A stretch of 64,000 bases of DNA, from contig NZ_CALBRW010000020.1 in NCBI RefSeq assembly GCF_937927635.1, positions 70,586 through 134,585 on the forward strand. Reading direction: 5' to 3'. Below, in pieces: positions 52,278-60,843 of this stretch (position 1 is the first letter of the stretch; each line of letters begins with the position of its first letter). Source of the stretch: an uncultured Microbacterium sp. (lineage in GTDB: Bacteria > Actinomycetota > Actinomycetes > Actinomycetales > Microbacteriaceae). Position numbers and translations under genes: made by a program. The notes under the pieces are model-generated. The model did not search any database and had not been told where the DNA came from. It was given only the letters and a program-made list of their open reading frames with translations.

Positions 52278-54096
52278 CGGCGACCAGCCCCTCACCAGGG
52301 CCGAGCTGCGCGCCCGACGTGCCGCCGAGGCCGCTCGCACCGCCCAGGACCCTCACGCCGCCCAGGAACCCGGTGACACTCTGGGGGCCGACACGCCAGA
52401 TGTCGGCCCGATCCGGGGGATTCGTCCGCAATCTGGCGTGTCGGCCCCCGATCTGGAACCTCCGTCCCCCGAAGCACCGTCCCTCCGGCATCCGCGTCCG
52501 GCGATACCGGCTCCGACCTCGCCCATCACCACCGGACTCGTGGTCCCGTCCCCGCCCTACCGCCGTTCGTCGGAGACCGAGGATGCCGTCGGTCCGGCGC
52601 GCACCACGCCGGCGCCCGACCGCACGGCCGACCACGCCCAGGCCGGCGACCGCACGGCCGAACACGCCGCGGCGCCCGATGGCACGTCCGACCACGCCCA
52701 CGGCCCGCGCCGGCCCGCGGACCCGCGCGGCCACCGCTTCACGATCACGCTCCTGTCCGTGCTCGGCGTGCTCGCCCTCGTGGCGGCAGGACTCGGCGTG
52801 GTGAGCCTCACGCAGGGGCCGCGCATCAGCCAGGCATCCGTGAACACCGAGCAGGCCATCCAGACCTCCGGCAGCCGCCTCACCCTCACGCTCAGCAGGC
52901 GCGTGGACGCGATCGACGCGAAGCAGGTCAGCATCACCCCGGGCGTGCCGTTCACGGTCGACGCGGCGGGCCGCAGCCTCGGCATCCGCTTCACGAATGC
53001 GCTGGACGACGCGACGAACTACACCGTCAGGATCACCGGCGTCGTCGCGGCGGACGGTGGTCCCGCAGCCGACCTGAAGACGTCGTTCACCACGCCGGCC
53101 TCCCGCATCCTGCTGCTGCAGCGCGGGCCGGGCGCGAAGAAGGACACCATCTTCACGACCGACCTCACCGGAAAACGGGCGACGCCGGTGTTCCAGCACG
53201 CGCGCATCGACGACTACCGGGTCACGGCCGACAGGATCGTCGTGGCTGTCGAGGAGAAGAGCGGATCGCGGCTGATCGTGATGAACCGCGACGGCTCAGG
53301 CCAGCGCGACCTGAAGCTGCCCGGGGTGGGCTACGTCTCCTCGGTGCAGCTCTCCGACCGGGGCGGGTACGTCGGCTACAGCTACTCCGATCGCGATCTC
53401 ACCGAGACGTCGGGGCGTGCGAGCGTGCTGGTCACGCAGCCGCTGGACGGCAAGGGCAAGCCCCGCATCGTGCAGGTCGGCGGCAAGGACGCCGGCATCA
53501 CGGAGTGGCAGTTCGTGCCGGACTCCTCGTCACTGCTGTTCGTCGACTTCGACGGCGCGCTCGGCCTGCAGGATGCCGCCGCGTCGCCCGACCTGAAGTC
53601 CATGGGCACCGCCGCCGGCATCCTCGGCATCAGCAGGGGCACGCATACGGCCGTGATCCAGCGCACGGACGGCACCGACGTGCAGCTCGATCTCACCGAC
53701 GGCAAGGAGTCGCCTCTGCCGGCATCCGATCCCGACTACGGCGACGCCGACGAGATCATCCCCTTCCCCGGCGGCACCCTGCGGCACGTCACCCAGCGCG
53801 ATGCGACCGGGATGCCCACCGGACAGGCCATCGTGCGCGTGGACGACAAGGGTGCAGCGACGGTCGTGACCGAGGTGAGCGGAACGGATGCCATCCAGCA
53901 GACCTGCGTGTCGCCGAGCGGCCAGTACGCGGCGGTCGTGATCGCCCCCGACCTGCCGAACAACCCCTATGACGACCTGCTGCTGCCGCTGCCGACCACG
54001 CTGCACACGCAGCTGTTCGACCTCAGCGGCAAGAAGGAGCTGCCCACCCTGAGCGGCTTCGACATCTCATGGTGCGGGCAGGCGCCGCAGCCGTGA
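52267..54096 (+). CDS. Membrane-anchored protein with WD/TolB-like repeats
   Basis: The 609-residue protein has a disordered cytosolic N-terminus (1-155, rich in Ala, Pro and Thr), one membrane helix (about 160-182, TLLSVLGVLALVAAGLGVV), an Ig-like segment (about 190-280, TLTLSRRVDAIDAKQVSITP), and then repeated strands like a TolB/PD40 propeller (RDGSGQRDLKLPGVGYVSSV; DSSSLLFVDFDG). The function is unknown; an extracellular binding role is inferred. An inverted repeat at 52383-52449 is inside the disordered segment. It overlaps the preceding gene by 11 bases. Confidence 0.7.
   Translation: MSTDGDQPLTRAELRARRAAEAARTAQDPHAAQEPGDTLGADTPDVGPIRGIRPQSGVSAPDLEPPSPEAPSLRHPRPAIPAPTSPITTGLVVPSPPYRRSSETEDAVGPARTTPAPDRTADHAQAGDRTAEHAAAPDGTSDHAHGPRRPADPRGHRFTITLLSVLGVLALVAAGLGVVSLTQGPRISQASVNTEQAIQTSGSRLTLTLSRRVDAIDAKQVSITPGVPFTVDAAGRSLGIRFTNALDDATNYTVRITGVVAADGGPAADLKTSFTTPASRILLLQRGPGAKKDTIFTTDLTGKRATPVFQHARIDDYRVTADRIVVAVEEKSGSRLIVMNRDGSGQRDLKLPGVGYVSSVQLSDRGGYVGYSYSDRDLTETSGRASVLVTQPLDGKGKPRIVQVGGKDAGITEWQFVPDSSSLLFVDFDGALGLQDAAASPDLKSMGTAAGILGISRGTHTAVIQRTDGTDVQLDLTDGKESPLPASDPDYGDADEIIPFPGGTLRHVTQRDATGMPTGQAIVRVDDKGAATVVTEVSGTDAIQQTCVSPSGQYAAVVIAPDLPNNPYDDLLLPLPTTLHTQLFDLSGKKELPTLSGFDISWCGQAPQP
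52383..52449. repeat. Long inverted repeat inside a coding region
   Basis: GGGGGCCGACACGCCAGAT (52383-52401) is the exact complement of 52431-52449 with a 29-base spacer. It keeps the reading frame of the 609-residue protein and encodes residues of about 39-61 in the disordered N-terminus. Confidence 0.9.
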
Positions 54097-54112
54097 GCAC
54101 GAAGGAGTGGAG

Positions 54113-54802
54113 ATGACGCGTTTCGCCGAGCGGGATGATCTGCTGGGGCTGCCCGTGGACGTGGCGCCGCACCTGCTGGGTGCGCAGCTGATCACCGTCG
54201 TCGACGGGGTGGAGACCCGGCTGCGGATCACCGAGGTCGAGGCGTACCACGGCAAGGGCACCGGGCCGGTTCCCGATCCCGGGTCGCACGCCCGGATGGG
54301 GTACACCGCGCGCAACGCCACCATGTGGGGCGAGTCCGGGCATCTGTACGTGTACCTCAGCCACGGCATCCACTCCTGCATCAACGTCGTCTGCGGCCCG
54401 GCGGGCGAGGCCGGCGGAGTGCTGCTGCGCGCCGGCGAGGTCGTGATGGGAGCGGATGCTGCCGCCGAGCGCCGCGGTGTGCCCACACCGCTCGGCCGCA
54501 CGGCCCTGAGGGACCTCGCCCGCGGGCCGGGTCGACTGGCCAAGGCCATGGGCGTGCGGCACGCCCTGCACGACGGCATCGACATCGCGTCGGGGACCGA
54601 GATGAACGGCGCCACGGCGCGGCTGCTGCTGGCCGACGAGCTCGCGGACGTCTCCGCCGGCCCTCGCGTGGGCATCGCCGGCACCGCGGGCACCATGGCG
54701 TTCCCGTGGCGGTTCTGGATCACGGGCGACCCCACGGTGTCGCCGTTCCGCTGGGGGCGCGGCGCGGCCGACGCCGCTGCCGCGCTTCAGCAGGCTCAGT
54801 GA
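54113..54802 (+). CDS. DNA-3-methyladenine glycosylase (Mpg/Aag family)
   Basis: The 229-residue repair enzyme has ITEVEAYHGKG with the catalytic Glu, PDPGSHARMGYTARNATMWG and LYVYLSHGIHSCINVV, then the C-terminal LARGPGRLAKAMGV. It cuts alkylated bases from DNA as the first step of base-excision repair. ATG 54113 is chosen because AAGGAG lies five bases upstream; a GTG six bases earlier is in frame. It stands alone downstream of the membrane-protein gene. Confidence 0.9.
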   Translation: MTRFAERDDLLGLPVDVAPHLLGAQLITVVDGVETRLRITEVEAYHGKGTGPVPDPGSHARMGYTARNATMWGESGHLYVYLSHGIHSCINVVCGPAGEAGGVLLRAGEVVMGADAAAERRGVPTPLGRTALRDLARGPGRLAKAMGVRHALHDGIDIASGTEMNGATARLLLADELADVSAGPRVGIAGTAGTMAFPWRFWITGDPTVSPFRWGRGAADAAAALQQAQ

Positions 54803-54856
54803 CCCGGAGAAGGCGCGCTCGCTGACCCGGGGGCAGTAGGCCCGTCGCTCGAGTAG

Positions 54857-55867
54857 TCAGGCGTCCTGCGCGGGAGTGCAGCCGCAGGACTCGCGGATGC
54901 GGAGACGGGTCGGATACGCGCGATGCTCTCGCACGGCATCCGGGTCCATCAGCAGCTGCACGGCCGTCCTGGCCATCCGCTCCATCGGCTGCACGGCGGT
55001 GGTCAGCCGGGGCCACACGAAGTCCGCGACCACCGTGCCGTCGAACGACGCGATGGCGATGTCGTCTGGCACCCGCACTCCGTGTGCGCCGAACGCGGCC
55101 AGCATCCCGATCGCGATCTGATCGGATGCCGCCAGCACGGCGCGCGGCCGCGTCGGCCTGCGGAGCAGCTGGAGCGCGGAGTCGTAGCCGCCCCGGTAGC
55201 TGAATGGCGCGTGCATGAGGGCGCCCGGAGGCAGCTGCGCGGCGGAGAGGGCCTCGCGCCAGCCGCGCTCGCGCTCGTCGTAGCGCGCGGCGCTGCCGAC
55301 GAACGCGATGTTCCGGTATCCATGCTGGATCAGGTGCTCGACGGCTTCGCGTGCTCCGCGCGCGAAGTCCACGCCCACGCTGTGCAGCCCGTCGGTCTCG
55401 CCGAACTGGCCTATGATCACGGTCGGGATGCCCAGCGATTCCACGAGGGACTGCTCGCCGGCCGTCAGCACGTCGGCGATGATCAGGCCGCCGATCTGCC
55501 GGGATGCCAGGTCTCGGATCTGCTCGGAGGTGGCGGTCTGCGTGCGGTCGGAGTTCACGATCAGCAGGGAGCGCCCCGCCTCATCGGCCGCCTGGTCCAG
55601 GGCGTGGCACAGTTCGGCGAAGAACGGGTTGCGGTTGTCGTACACCAGCAGGCCGAACATGTCCGACGATCCCTTGGACAGCGCGCGGGCGGCGGCGTTG
55701 GGGCGATAGCCCAGCACGCGCACGGCGTCGAGCACCCGCTCGCGGGTGAGAGGAGCGACGGACTTCGGTCCGTCGTTGAGCACGTAGCTGACGACGGCAG
55801 TGCTGACGCCCGCGTAGCGGGCGACGTCGGCTCGGGTGACCGAGCGGGGGCGGCGGTCAGCCGGCAT
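54857..55867 (-). CDS. LacI-family transcriptional regulator
   Basis: The 336-residue protein has an N-terminal LacI helix-turn-helix (VTRADVARYAGVSTAVVSYVLND, read from residue 9) and hinge, and a periplasmic-binding-like sensor (GLLVYDNRNPFFAEL; ASDQIAIGMLAAFGAHGVRVP; IASFDGTVVADFVWP). It overlaps the Gfo/Idh gene by 11 bases, so the two are co-transcribed. It probably represses this pair and the divergent sugar importer at 57256. Confidence 0.9.
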   Translation of the reverse strand: MPADRRPRSVTRADVARYAGVSTAVVSYVLNDGPKSVAPLTRERVLDAVRVLGYRPNAAARALSKGSSDMFGLLVYDNRNPFFAELCHALDQAADEAGRSLLIVNSDRTQTATSEQIRDLASRQIGGLIIADVLTAGEQSLVESLGIPTVIIGQFGETDGLHSVGVDFARGAREAVEHLIQHGYRNIAFVGSAARYDERERGWREALSAAQLPPGALMHAPFSYRGGYDSALQLLRRPTRPRAVLAASDQIAIGMLAAFGAHGVRVPDDIAIASFDGTVVADFVWPRLTTAVQPMERMARTAVQLLMDPDAVREHRAYPTRLRIRESCGCTPAQDA

Positions 55868-57065
55868 CCGGTGCTCCCATGTCGGGGATGGTGAGGCGCT
55901 CGCCGCCTCGGCGGGCCGATTCGTGCGCGATGACGCCGGGCAGTGTGAACCGTGCGGCCCGCCAGGCGTTCACCGGCGGCAGCGTGTGGTCCTCCACCGC
56001 CCTGACGAAATCGTCCACGAGGAAATGGTGACTGCCCTCGTGCCCATTGTGCAAGTCCGCCAGTTCAGCCGGGATGCGCCGACGGTCCTCCTCGTGCACA
56101 GCCGCGTACCCCGAGACGAACGCGCCGCGCAGCGCCGGGGCGACATCGGCAAGCGACGGGTCGTCGGGGGAGATGGAGGGATGCGTGTCGATGAGGCGCG
56201 AGATGTCCTCGACGCCCTGCCGGTTCTGCCACACGGTGGTCAGGGCGAGCTGCTCGAAGGAGCCGTCGGTGCCGAACCAGCGGAAGCGGGACTCCCGCAG
56301 GTGCGACGGGTAGCCGACACGGCGGAACTCGTTGGTGCGCATGGATCCGCCGCCGGCGAGTTCGAACAGGGCGGTGGCGTTGGAGTAGTCGTTGTCGAAC
56401 TGGCTCACGGCCCGGTCGAAGACCCCGTCGCCGCGCTGGTCGACCACGCCGATCGCGGAGACCGAGGTGGCGTGGGTGTCCCACGCGCCCAGCACCCCGC
56501 CGATGGAGTGCGTGGGGTACAGCAGCGGCGGGTAGCTGGCCGTGGCCTTCCAGTTCTCCCCTCCGGAGTACTGGTACGCCTCGTAGAAGCCCAGGTCCAT
56601 GTCGTGGACGTAGTCGCCCTCGCCGTAGAACAGTCGCCCGAACTCGCCTGCGGCGACCTTCTTCCTGGCGAACACGGTGGCGGGGTTGTAGTAGCTGGTC
56701 TCGCCCATCATGTACGTCAGCCCGGTCTCACGGACCGCCTCGATGATCGCGCCGATCTCGTCGACGCTGATCGCCATCGGCACCGCCGAGTAGACGTGCT
56801 TGCCCGCCCGCAGCGCCTGCACGACCAGCGGGCCGTGCGTCCACCGCTGGGTGAAGATCGCCACGGCGTCGACGGCGGGCGACGCGATCATCTCCTCGAA
56901 GGATCCGAACGTGCCCGCAAGACCCGCGTTGCCGACCAGCTCGTCCGCGCGGGAGCGGATGACATCGGTGACGTGCACCGCGGAGACACCTGGATGGTGG
57001 TGGAACAGCGTCGCGAACTGACCGGCGAACTGCCCCGCGCCGACGAGACCCAAGGAGAACGGCAT
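55857..57065 (-). CDS. Gfo/Idh/MocA-family oxidoreductase
   Basis: A 402-residue NAD(P)-dependent sugar or inositol dehydrogenase. It has the Rossmann start FSLGLVGAGQFAGQFA, VDAVAIFTQRWTHGPLVVQAL, AGKHVYSAVPMA with the family EKP-like segment changed to SAVP, and a C-terminal alpha/beta domain (YYNPATVFARKKVAAGEFGR). The missing Lys of the EKP motif is a deviation. It is divergent from the ABC importer and presumably oxidises the imported sugar. Confidence 0.85.
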   Translation of the reverse strand: MPFSLGLVGAGQFAGQFATLFHHHPGVSAVHVTDVIRSRADELVGNAGLAGTFGSFEEMIASPAVDAVAIFTQRWTHGPLVVQALRAGKHVYSAVPMAISVDEIGAIIEAVRETGLTYMMGETSYYNPATVFARKKVAAGEFGRLFYGEGDYVHDMDLGFYEAYQYSGGENWKATASYPPLLYPTHSIGGVLGAWDTHATSVSAIGVVDQRGDGVFDRAVSQFDNDYSNATALFELAGGGSMRTNEFRRVGYPSHLRESRFRWFGTDGSFEQLALTTVWQNRQGVEDISRLIDTHPSISPDDPSLADVAPALRGAFVSGYAAVHEEDRRRIPAELADLHNGHEGSHHFLVDDFVRAVEDHTLPPVNAWRAARFTLPGVIAHESARRGGERLTIPDMGAPDAG

Positions 57066-57108
57066 GTGAGCGAGTCTTCCATCGCGCGTCTACGGGTGTC
57101 AACATGGT

Positions 57109-57154
57109 GAGAGGCCCCGAATCCATGCCCCTCAGAATGGATTCGAAGCCTCTC
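57109..57154. other. Hairpin in the divergent control region
   Basis: GAGAGGCCCCGAATCCAT (57109-57126) and ATGGATTCGAAGCCTCTC (57137-57154) match at 16 of 18 pairs around a 10-base loop. It is placed 44 bases before the Gfo/Idh start and 101 bases before the importer start, so it could be a LacI target, a leader structure or both. TTGACA (minus strand, 57103-57098) lies beside it. Confidence 0.5.
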
Positions 57155-57255
57155 TGTACCCCAGCGATCTACGCGGGTAACATATCATGAACCGAACGAA
57201 TGCGCATCAGTTTTCTTCTGATCGACGATGACGCCGAGAACAGCGAGGACCAGAC

Positions 57256-58521
57256 ATGACGACAATCATCCGCTCCAAGCGTGCGCTGGCCGTGATCGCG
57301 GTGGTCGCGACGGCCGGATTCGGACTCACGGCCTGCTCCGGCGAGACCGGCGACGGCGGTGATGGCGGCAGCGTGAAGATCGAGATGCAGACCAACTTCG
57401 GGTCGACGGATCCGTCCCTCAAGGTGCTGCAGAAGATCACCGACGCGTACGAGAAGGACAACGCCGGCGTGAAGATCGATCTGGTGCCGTCGACCGACAC
57501 CTACGAGGACGACATCAAGGTGCGGCTCGCCTCCAACGACATCCCCGACATCTGGGCGACTCACGGCTGGTCCCTGCTGCGGTACTCGAAGTTCCTCGAG
57601 CCACTGAACGACCAGGCCTGGGCGAAGAACTTCAACAAGGCGCTGGCGCCGGCGATGGAGAACTCCGACGGGCAGTTCTTCGCGCTGCCGATCGACACCG
57701 ACGTCGCCGGCATCGTCTACAACCGCACGGTGCTGAAGGATGCCGGGATCGACCCGACGAAGCTCACCGACTGGACGGCGTTCGAGCAGGCGCTGAAGAC
57801 GCTGAAGGATGCCGGCATCACCCCGGTCTCCTCCTCGGGCAAGGACAGCTGGTTCGCAGGCAACATCACCGACTTCATCGGCTCCGGCGACTTCACCCAG
57901 AAGCAGCTGGACGGGTTCAAGGACGGCACGTTCGACGAGCAGGGCTACACCCGCATCCTCGACCACATCTCCACCTGGCAGAAGAACGGCTGGTTCAACC
58001 CGGACTACTCCTCGGCCACGACCGACGACCTGGGCCGGGCGCTCGCCGAGGGCAAGACGGGCTTCGTGTTCGTGCAGAACTACCTGGTCGCGACGGCCCT
58101 GGGCTTCAATCCGAAGGCGGATCTGGGGTACATGCCCATCCCGTCCGAGAGCGGTCAGCCGTTCCTGGTCGGCGGCGAGGGCCGCGCCTACGGCGTCTCC
58201 AAGACGTCGCCGAACAAGAAGCAGGCACTGGACTACATCGCCTACCTCGCGGAGCCCGACAACCTGTCCCAGCTCGCGAGCTCGATCGGCGGCATCCCCG
58301 GCCTGACCGACGCCACCAGCGACCTGGGCGTGCTGCAGGACAGCTACGACCAGTTCGTGAAGCCCGGCACGCTGCCGCTGCAGCCGTACTTCGACCGGGT
58401 GTACCTGCCCGGCGGCATCTGGGACACCATGGTCACCACGACCGATGGCGTGATCACCGGTCAGATGAAGCCGGCGGATGCCGTGAAGCAGATGAAGTCG
58501 AGCTACGACTCGCTGCGATGA
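57256..58521 (+). CDS. Sugar ABC transporter substrate-binding lipoprotein
   Basis: The 421-residue lipoprotein (lipobox LTAC, Cys27) has family-1 features: TYEDDIKVRLASNDIPDIW, LPIDTDVAGIVYNRTVLKDA, WFNPDYSSATTDDLGRALAEG and GEGRAYGVSKTSPNKKQAL. It feeds the two permeases that follow. The cargo is an unknown sugar, probably one handled by the Gfo/Idh enzyme encoded divergently. It overlaps the next gene by ATGA. Confidence 0.9.
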   Translation: MTTIIRSKRALAVIAVVATAGFGLTACSGETGDGGDGGSVKIEMQTNFGSTDPSLKVLQKITDAYEKDNAGVKIDLVPSTDTYEDDIKVRLASNDIPDIWATHGWSLLRYSKFLEPLNDQAWAKNFNKALAPAMENSDGQFFALPIDTDVAGIVYNRTVLKDAGIDPTKLTDWTAFEQALKTLKDAGITPVSSSGKDSWFAGNITDFIGSGDFTQKQLDGFKDGTFDEQGYTRILDHISTWQKNGWFNPDYSSATTDDLGRALAEGKTGFVFVQNYLVATALGFNPKADLGYMPIPSESGQPFLVGGEGRAYGVSKTSPNKKQALDYIAYLAEPDNLSQLASSIGGIPGLTDATSDLGVLQDSYDQFVKPGTLPLQPYFDRVYLPGGIWDTMVTTTDGVITGQMKPADAVKQMKSSYDSLR

Positions 58522-59477
58522 CCACCGCGCGGGCGGTGCATGAGCCGAAGCGGGGGACCGCAGGGGGCGTCCCCCGCTTCGCGAAGGCCCCGCAGGCCGG
58601 CATCCCGCACTTCGCAGGGCGGAGCCTGAACCTGCTGTATCTGCCGGCGCTGGCCGTGCTGGGCGTGTTCATGCTGTGGCCGCTGCTGAACGGCGTGCTG
58701 CTGTCGCTGACGAACTGGGACGGCTTCTCGCCGGATCGGTCGTTCGTCGGCATCCGCAACTATCTGGCGCTGTTCGAGGATCCCAACTTCCGCACCGCGC
58801 TGGGCAACACGTTCCTGTACGGCGTGGGCTCCACGATCCTGCAGCAGGTGATCGGGCTGGGGCTCGCGCTGGCGCTGGACCGGCACGTGCGGGGCCGCAG
58901 CGTCGCGCGCGCCATCATCTACCTGCCGGTGCTGGTCTCGCCGGTGGTGATGGGCACCATGTACTACCTGTTCCTCTCGTACAACGGCGGCGGCCTCAAC
59001 GACCTCGTGGTCGCCCTCGGCGGGCAGCGCACGGCATGGCTCAGCGACTCGGGCACGGCCATCGCCATCATCGTGCTGGTCAACTCGCTGCAGTTCGTCG
59101 GCATCTCGATGGTGATCTACCTGGCGGGGCTGCAGTCCATCCCCACCATGTACTTCGAGGCGGCCACGCTCGACGGAGCGAACGCCGGGCAGATGTTCCG
59201 CAGCATCACGCTCCCGATGCTCCAGCCCGCCTTCGCCACGAGCATCGTGCTGAACCTCATCGGCGGTCTGAAGCTCTTCGACGTGATCCAGGTGCTCACC
59301 GCCGGGGGTCCCGGCTACGCCACGCACTCGGTGTCCACGCTCATCGCCAAGATGTACTTCGGCAGCCAGCGCGCCGGCTACGCGTCGGCCATGGGCGTGG
59401 TGCTGTTCCTGATCATCGCGGTGTTCACGCTGGCGCTGAACACGCTGCTGAACCGGCGCAGGATGGAGCAGCTGTGA
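58518..59477 (+). CDS. Sugar ABC transporter permease (MalF-like)
   Basis: A 319-residue permease with six helices (LLYLPALAVLGVFMLWPLLNG first) and the EAA loop MYFEAATLDGANAGQMFRSI. It is coupled to its neighbours by ATGA and GTGA overlaps. Confidence 0.9.
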   Translation: MTTARAVHEPKRGTAGGVPRFAKAPQAGIPHFAGRSLNLLYLPALAVLGVFMLWPLLNGVLLSLTNWDGFSPDRSFVGIRNYLALFEDPNFRTALGNTFLYGVGSTILQQVIGLGLALALDRHVRGRSVARAIIYLPVLVSPVVMGTMYYLFLSYNGGGLNDLVVALGGQRTAWLSDSGTAIAIIVLVNSLQFVGISMVIYLAGLQSIPTMYFEAATLDGANAGQMFRSITLPMLQPAFATSIVLNLIGGLKLFDVIQVLTAGGPGYATHSVSTLIAKMYFGSQRAGYASAMGVVLFLIIAVFTLALNTLLNRRRMEQL

Positions 59478-60286
59478 AGGCGCGGCTGGCCATCGGGGCG
59501 GGAGTGCTGCTGGCGGTCCTGCTGCAGCTGCTGCCGTTCTACATCACCCTGACCTCGGCGCTGAAGGCGCGCAGCGACCTGTCCTCGCAGTGGCTGCTGC
59601 CGACAGGAGGCATCCACTGGCAGAACTTCGCCACGGCCATCGAGGAGGGCGGCATCCTGCGGGCCATCGGCAACAGCGCGATCGTCACGCTGGGCGCCAC
59701 CGTGCTGGTGTGCGTGCTGGGTGCGCTCGCCGCGTACCCGCTCGCGCGGCGCCCCACCCTCGGCAACAGGCTGGTGCTGGCCGGCGTGGTCGGGCTCATC
59801 ATGATCCCGCCGCTGTCGATCCTGGTGCCGCTGTACTCGATGATGAGTCAGTGGCACGCCGTCAACACCTACTGGGGCACGATCCTGGTGATGACGGCCA
59901 CGCAGCTGCCGCTCGCGATCTTCCTGTACACCGCCTTCATGCGGGGCCTGCCGGTGTCCATCGAGGAGGCCGCCTCCGTCGACGGGGCGAGCGCCGTGCA
60001 GGCGCTGTTCCGCGTCGTGGTGCCGATGCTCAAGCCGGTCACCGCCACGGTCGTGATCCTCACCAGCGTGAACGTGTGGAACGACTACGCGCTGAGCGTC
60101 TACCTCATGCGCAGTCCCGAGATGCGCACCATCGCACCCGCGACCGCCACGTTCTTCTCCGCCACCGCCAGCGACGTGGGGGCCGCGGCCGCGGCATCCC
60201 TGCTCTCCGCCCTGCCGGTGCTGATCGTCTACCTGGTGCTGCAGAAGTACTTCATCAAGGGCATGGTGGCCGGTTCGGAGAAGTGA
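59474..60286 (+). CDS. Sugar ABC transporter permease (MalG-like)
   Basis: The 270-residue permease starts at a GTG overlapping the previous stop. It has six helices and the EAA loop IEEAASVDGASAVQALFRVV. It ends the operon, which like the glucoside importer lacks an ATPase gene. Confidence 0.9.
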   Translation: MKARLAIGAGVLLAVLLQLLPFYITLTSALKARSDLSSQWLLPTGGIHWQNFATAIEEGGILRAIGNSAIVTLGATVLVCVLGALAAYPLARRPTLGNRLVLAGVVGLIMIPPLSILVPLYSMMSQWHAVNTYWGTILVMTATQLPLAIFLYTAFMRGLPVSIEEAASVDGASAVQALFRVVVPMLKPVTATVVILTSVNVWNDYALSVYLMRSPEMRTIAPATATFFSATASDVGAAAAASLLSALPVLIVYLVLQKYFIKGMVAGSEK

Positions 60287-60297
60287 TCCGGTTCTGG

Positions 60298-60303
60298 TAG
60301 GCT
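60298..60303 (+). promoter_or_regulatory. -10 box of the ribosomal protein operon
   Basis: TAGGCT would start transcription near 60309, at the base of the leader stem, leaving a leader of about 125 bases before rpmB. Confidence 0.5.
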
Positions 60304-60307
60304 GACT

Positions 60308-60413
60308 CCTTGTCTGTGCACACTCCTGTGCGCAGTTCGTGCGCCGGGTCCCTGAGCCAGTCGATGGGTCGGCGCGCAGACAAGGGATCTTGGGTGGGGC
60401 CGTCCGGCCCCAC
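60308..60413 (+). ncRNA. Structured 5' leader of rpmB-rpmG-rpsN
   Basis: CCTTGTCTGTGC (60308-60319) pairs with GCGCAGACAAGG (60374-60385), 12 pairs with one G-U. A second GC-rich hairpin, GTGGGGCCG-TC-CGGCCCCAC (60394-60413), sits just before the AAGGAG site of rpmB. The layout is that of an autoregulatory ribosomal-protein leader; I do not recognise it as a named family. Confidence 0.5.
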
Positions 60414-60433
60414 GGTATAGAAGGAGTCACAAC

Positions 60434-60670
60434 ATGGCAGCAGTGTGCCAGGTGACCGGTGCTGTTCCCGGCTTCGGTCACAATGTCTCGCACTCGCACC
60501 GCCGGACGAAGCGCCGCTTCGACCCGAACGTGCAGAAGAAGACGTACTTCGTTCCGTCGCTCGGTCGCAAGATCACGCTGAACGTGTCCGCCAAGGGCAT
60601 CAAGGTGATCGACGCCCGTGGCATCGAGAAGGTTGTCGCTGACCTCCAGGCGAAGGGTGTGAAGCTCTAA
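60434..60670 (+). CDS. rpmB: Ribosomal protein L28 (zinc-free type)
   Basis: The 78-residue protein matches L28 (VTGAVPGFGHNVSHSHRRTK, then FDPNVQKKTYFVPSLGR). Only one Cys remains (VCQVTG), where zinc-binding L28 has a CxxC pair, so this is the Cys-minus form. AAGGAG lies upstream. It overlaps rpmG by one base (TAATG). Confidence 0.95.
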   Translation: MAAVCQVTGAVPGFGHNVSHSHRRTKRRFDPNVQKKTYFVPSLGRKITLNVSAKGIKVIDARGIEKVVADLQAKGVKL

Positions 60671-60840
60671 TGGCCAAGAAGGCACAGGACGTCCGTCCGA
60701 TCATCAAGCTGCGTTCGACGGCGGGCACCGGTTACACCTACGTGACCAAGAAGAACCGCCGCAACACCCCCGACCGCCTCGTGCTGAAGAAGTACGACCC
60801 GGTGGTCCGCAAGCACGTCGAATTCCGAGAGGAGCGTTAA
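60670..60840 (+). CDS. rpmG: Ribosomal protein L33 (zinc-free type)
   Basis: A 56-residue protein, MAKKAQDVRPIIKLRSTAG at the start, then YTYVTKKNRRNTPDRLVLKK and a C-terminal KHVEFREER. It has no Cys, so it is the zinc-independent L33. Its ATG shares the last base of the rpmB stop codon, and rpsN begins four bases after its own stop. Confidence 0.95.
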   Translation: MAKKAQDVRPIIKLRSTAGTGYTYVTKKNRRNTPDRLVLKKYDPVVRKHVEFREER

Positions 60841-60843
60841 GAC

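Noticed and set aside
60287..60433. Zur box upstream of the zinc-free ribosomal operon
   Set aside because: No sequence in the leader matches the TGAnAA-N3-TTnTCA pattern seen at 45446.
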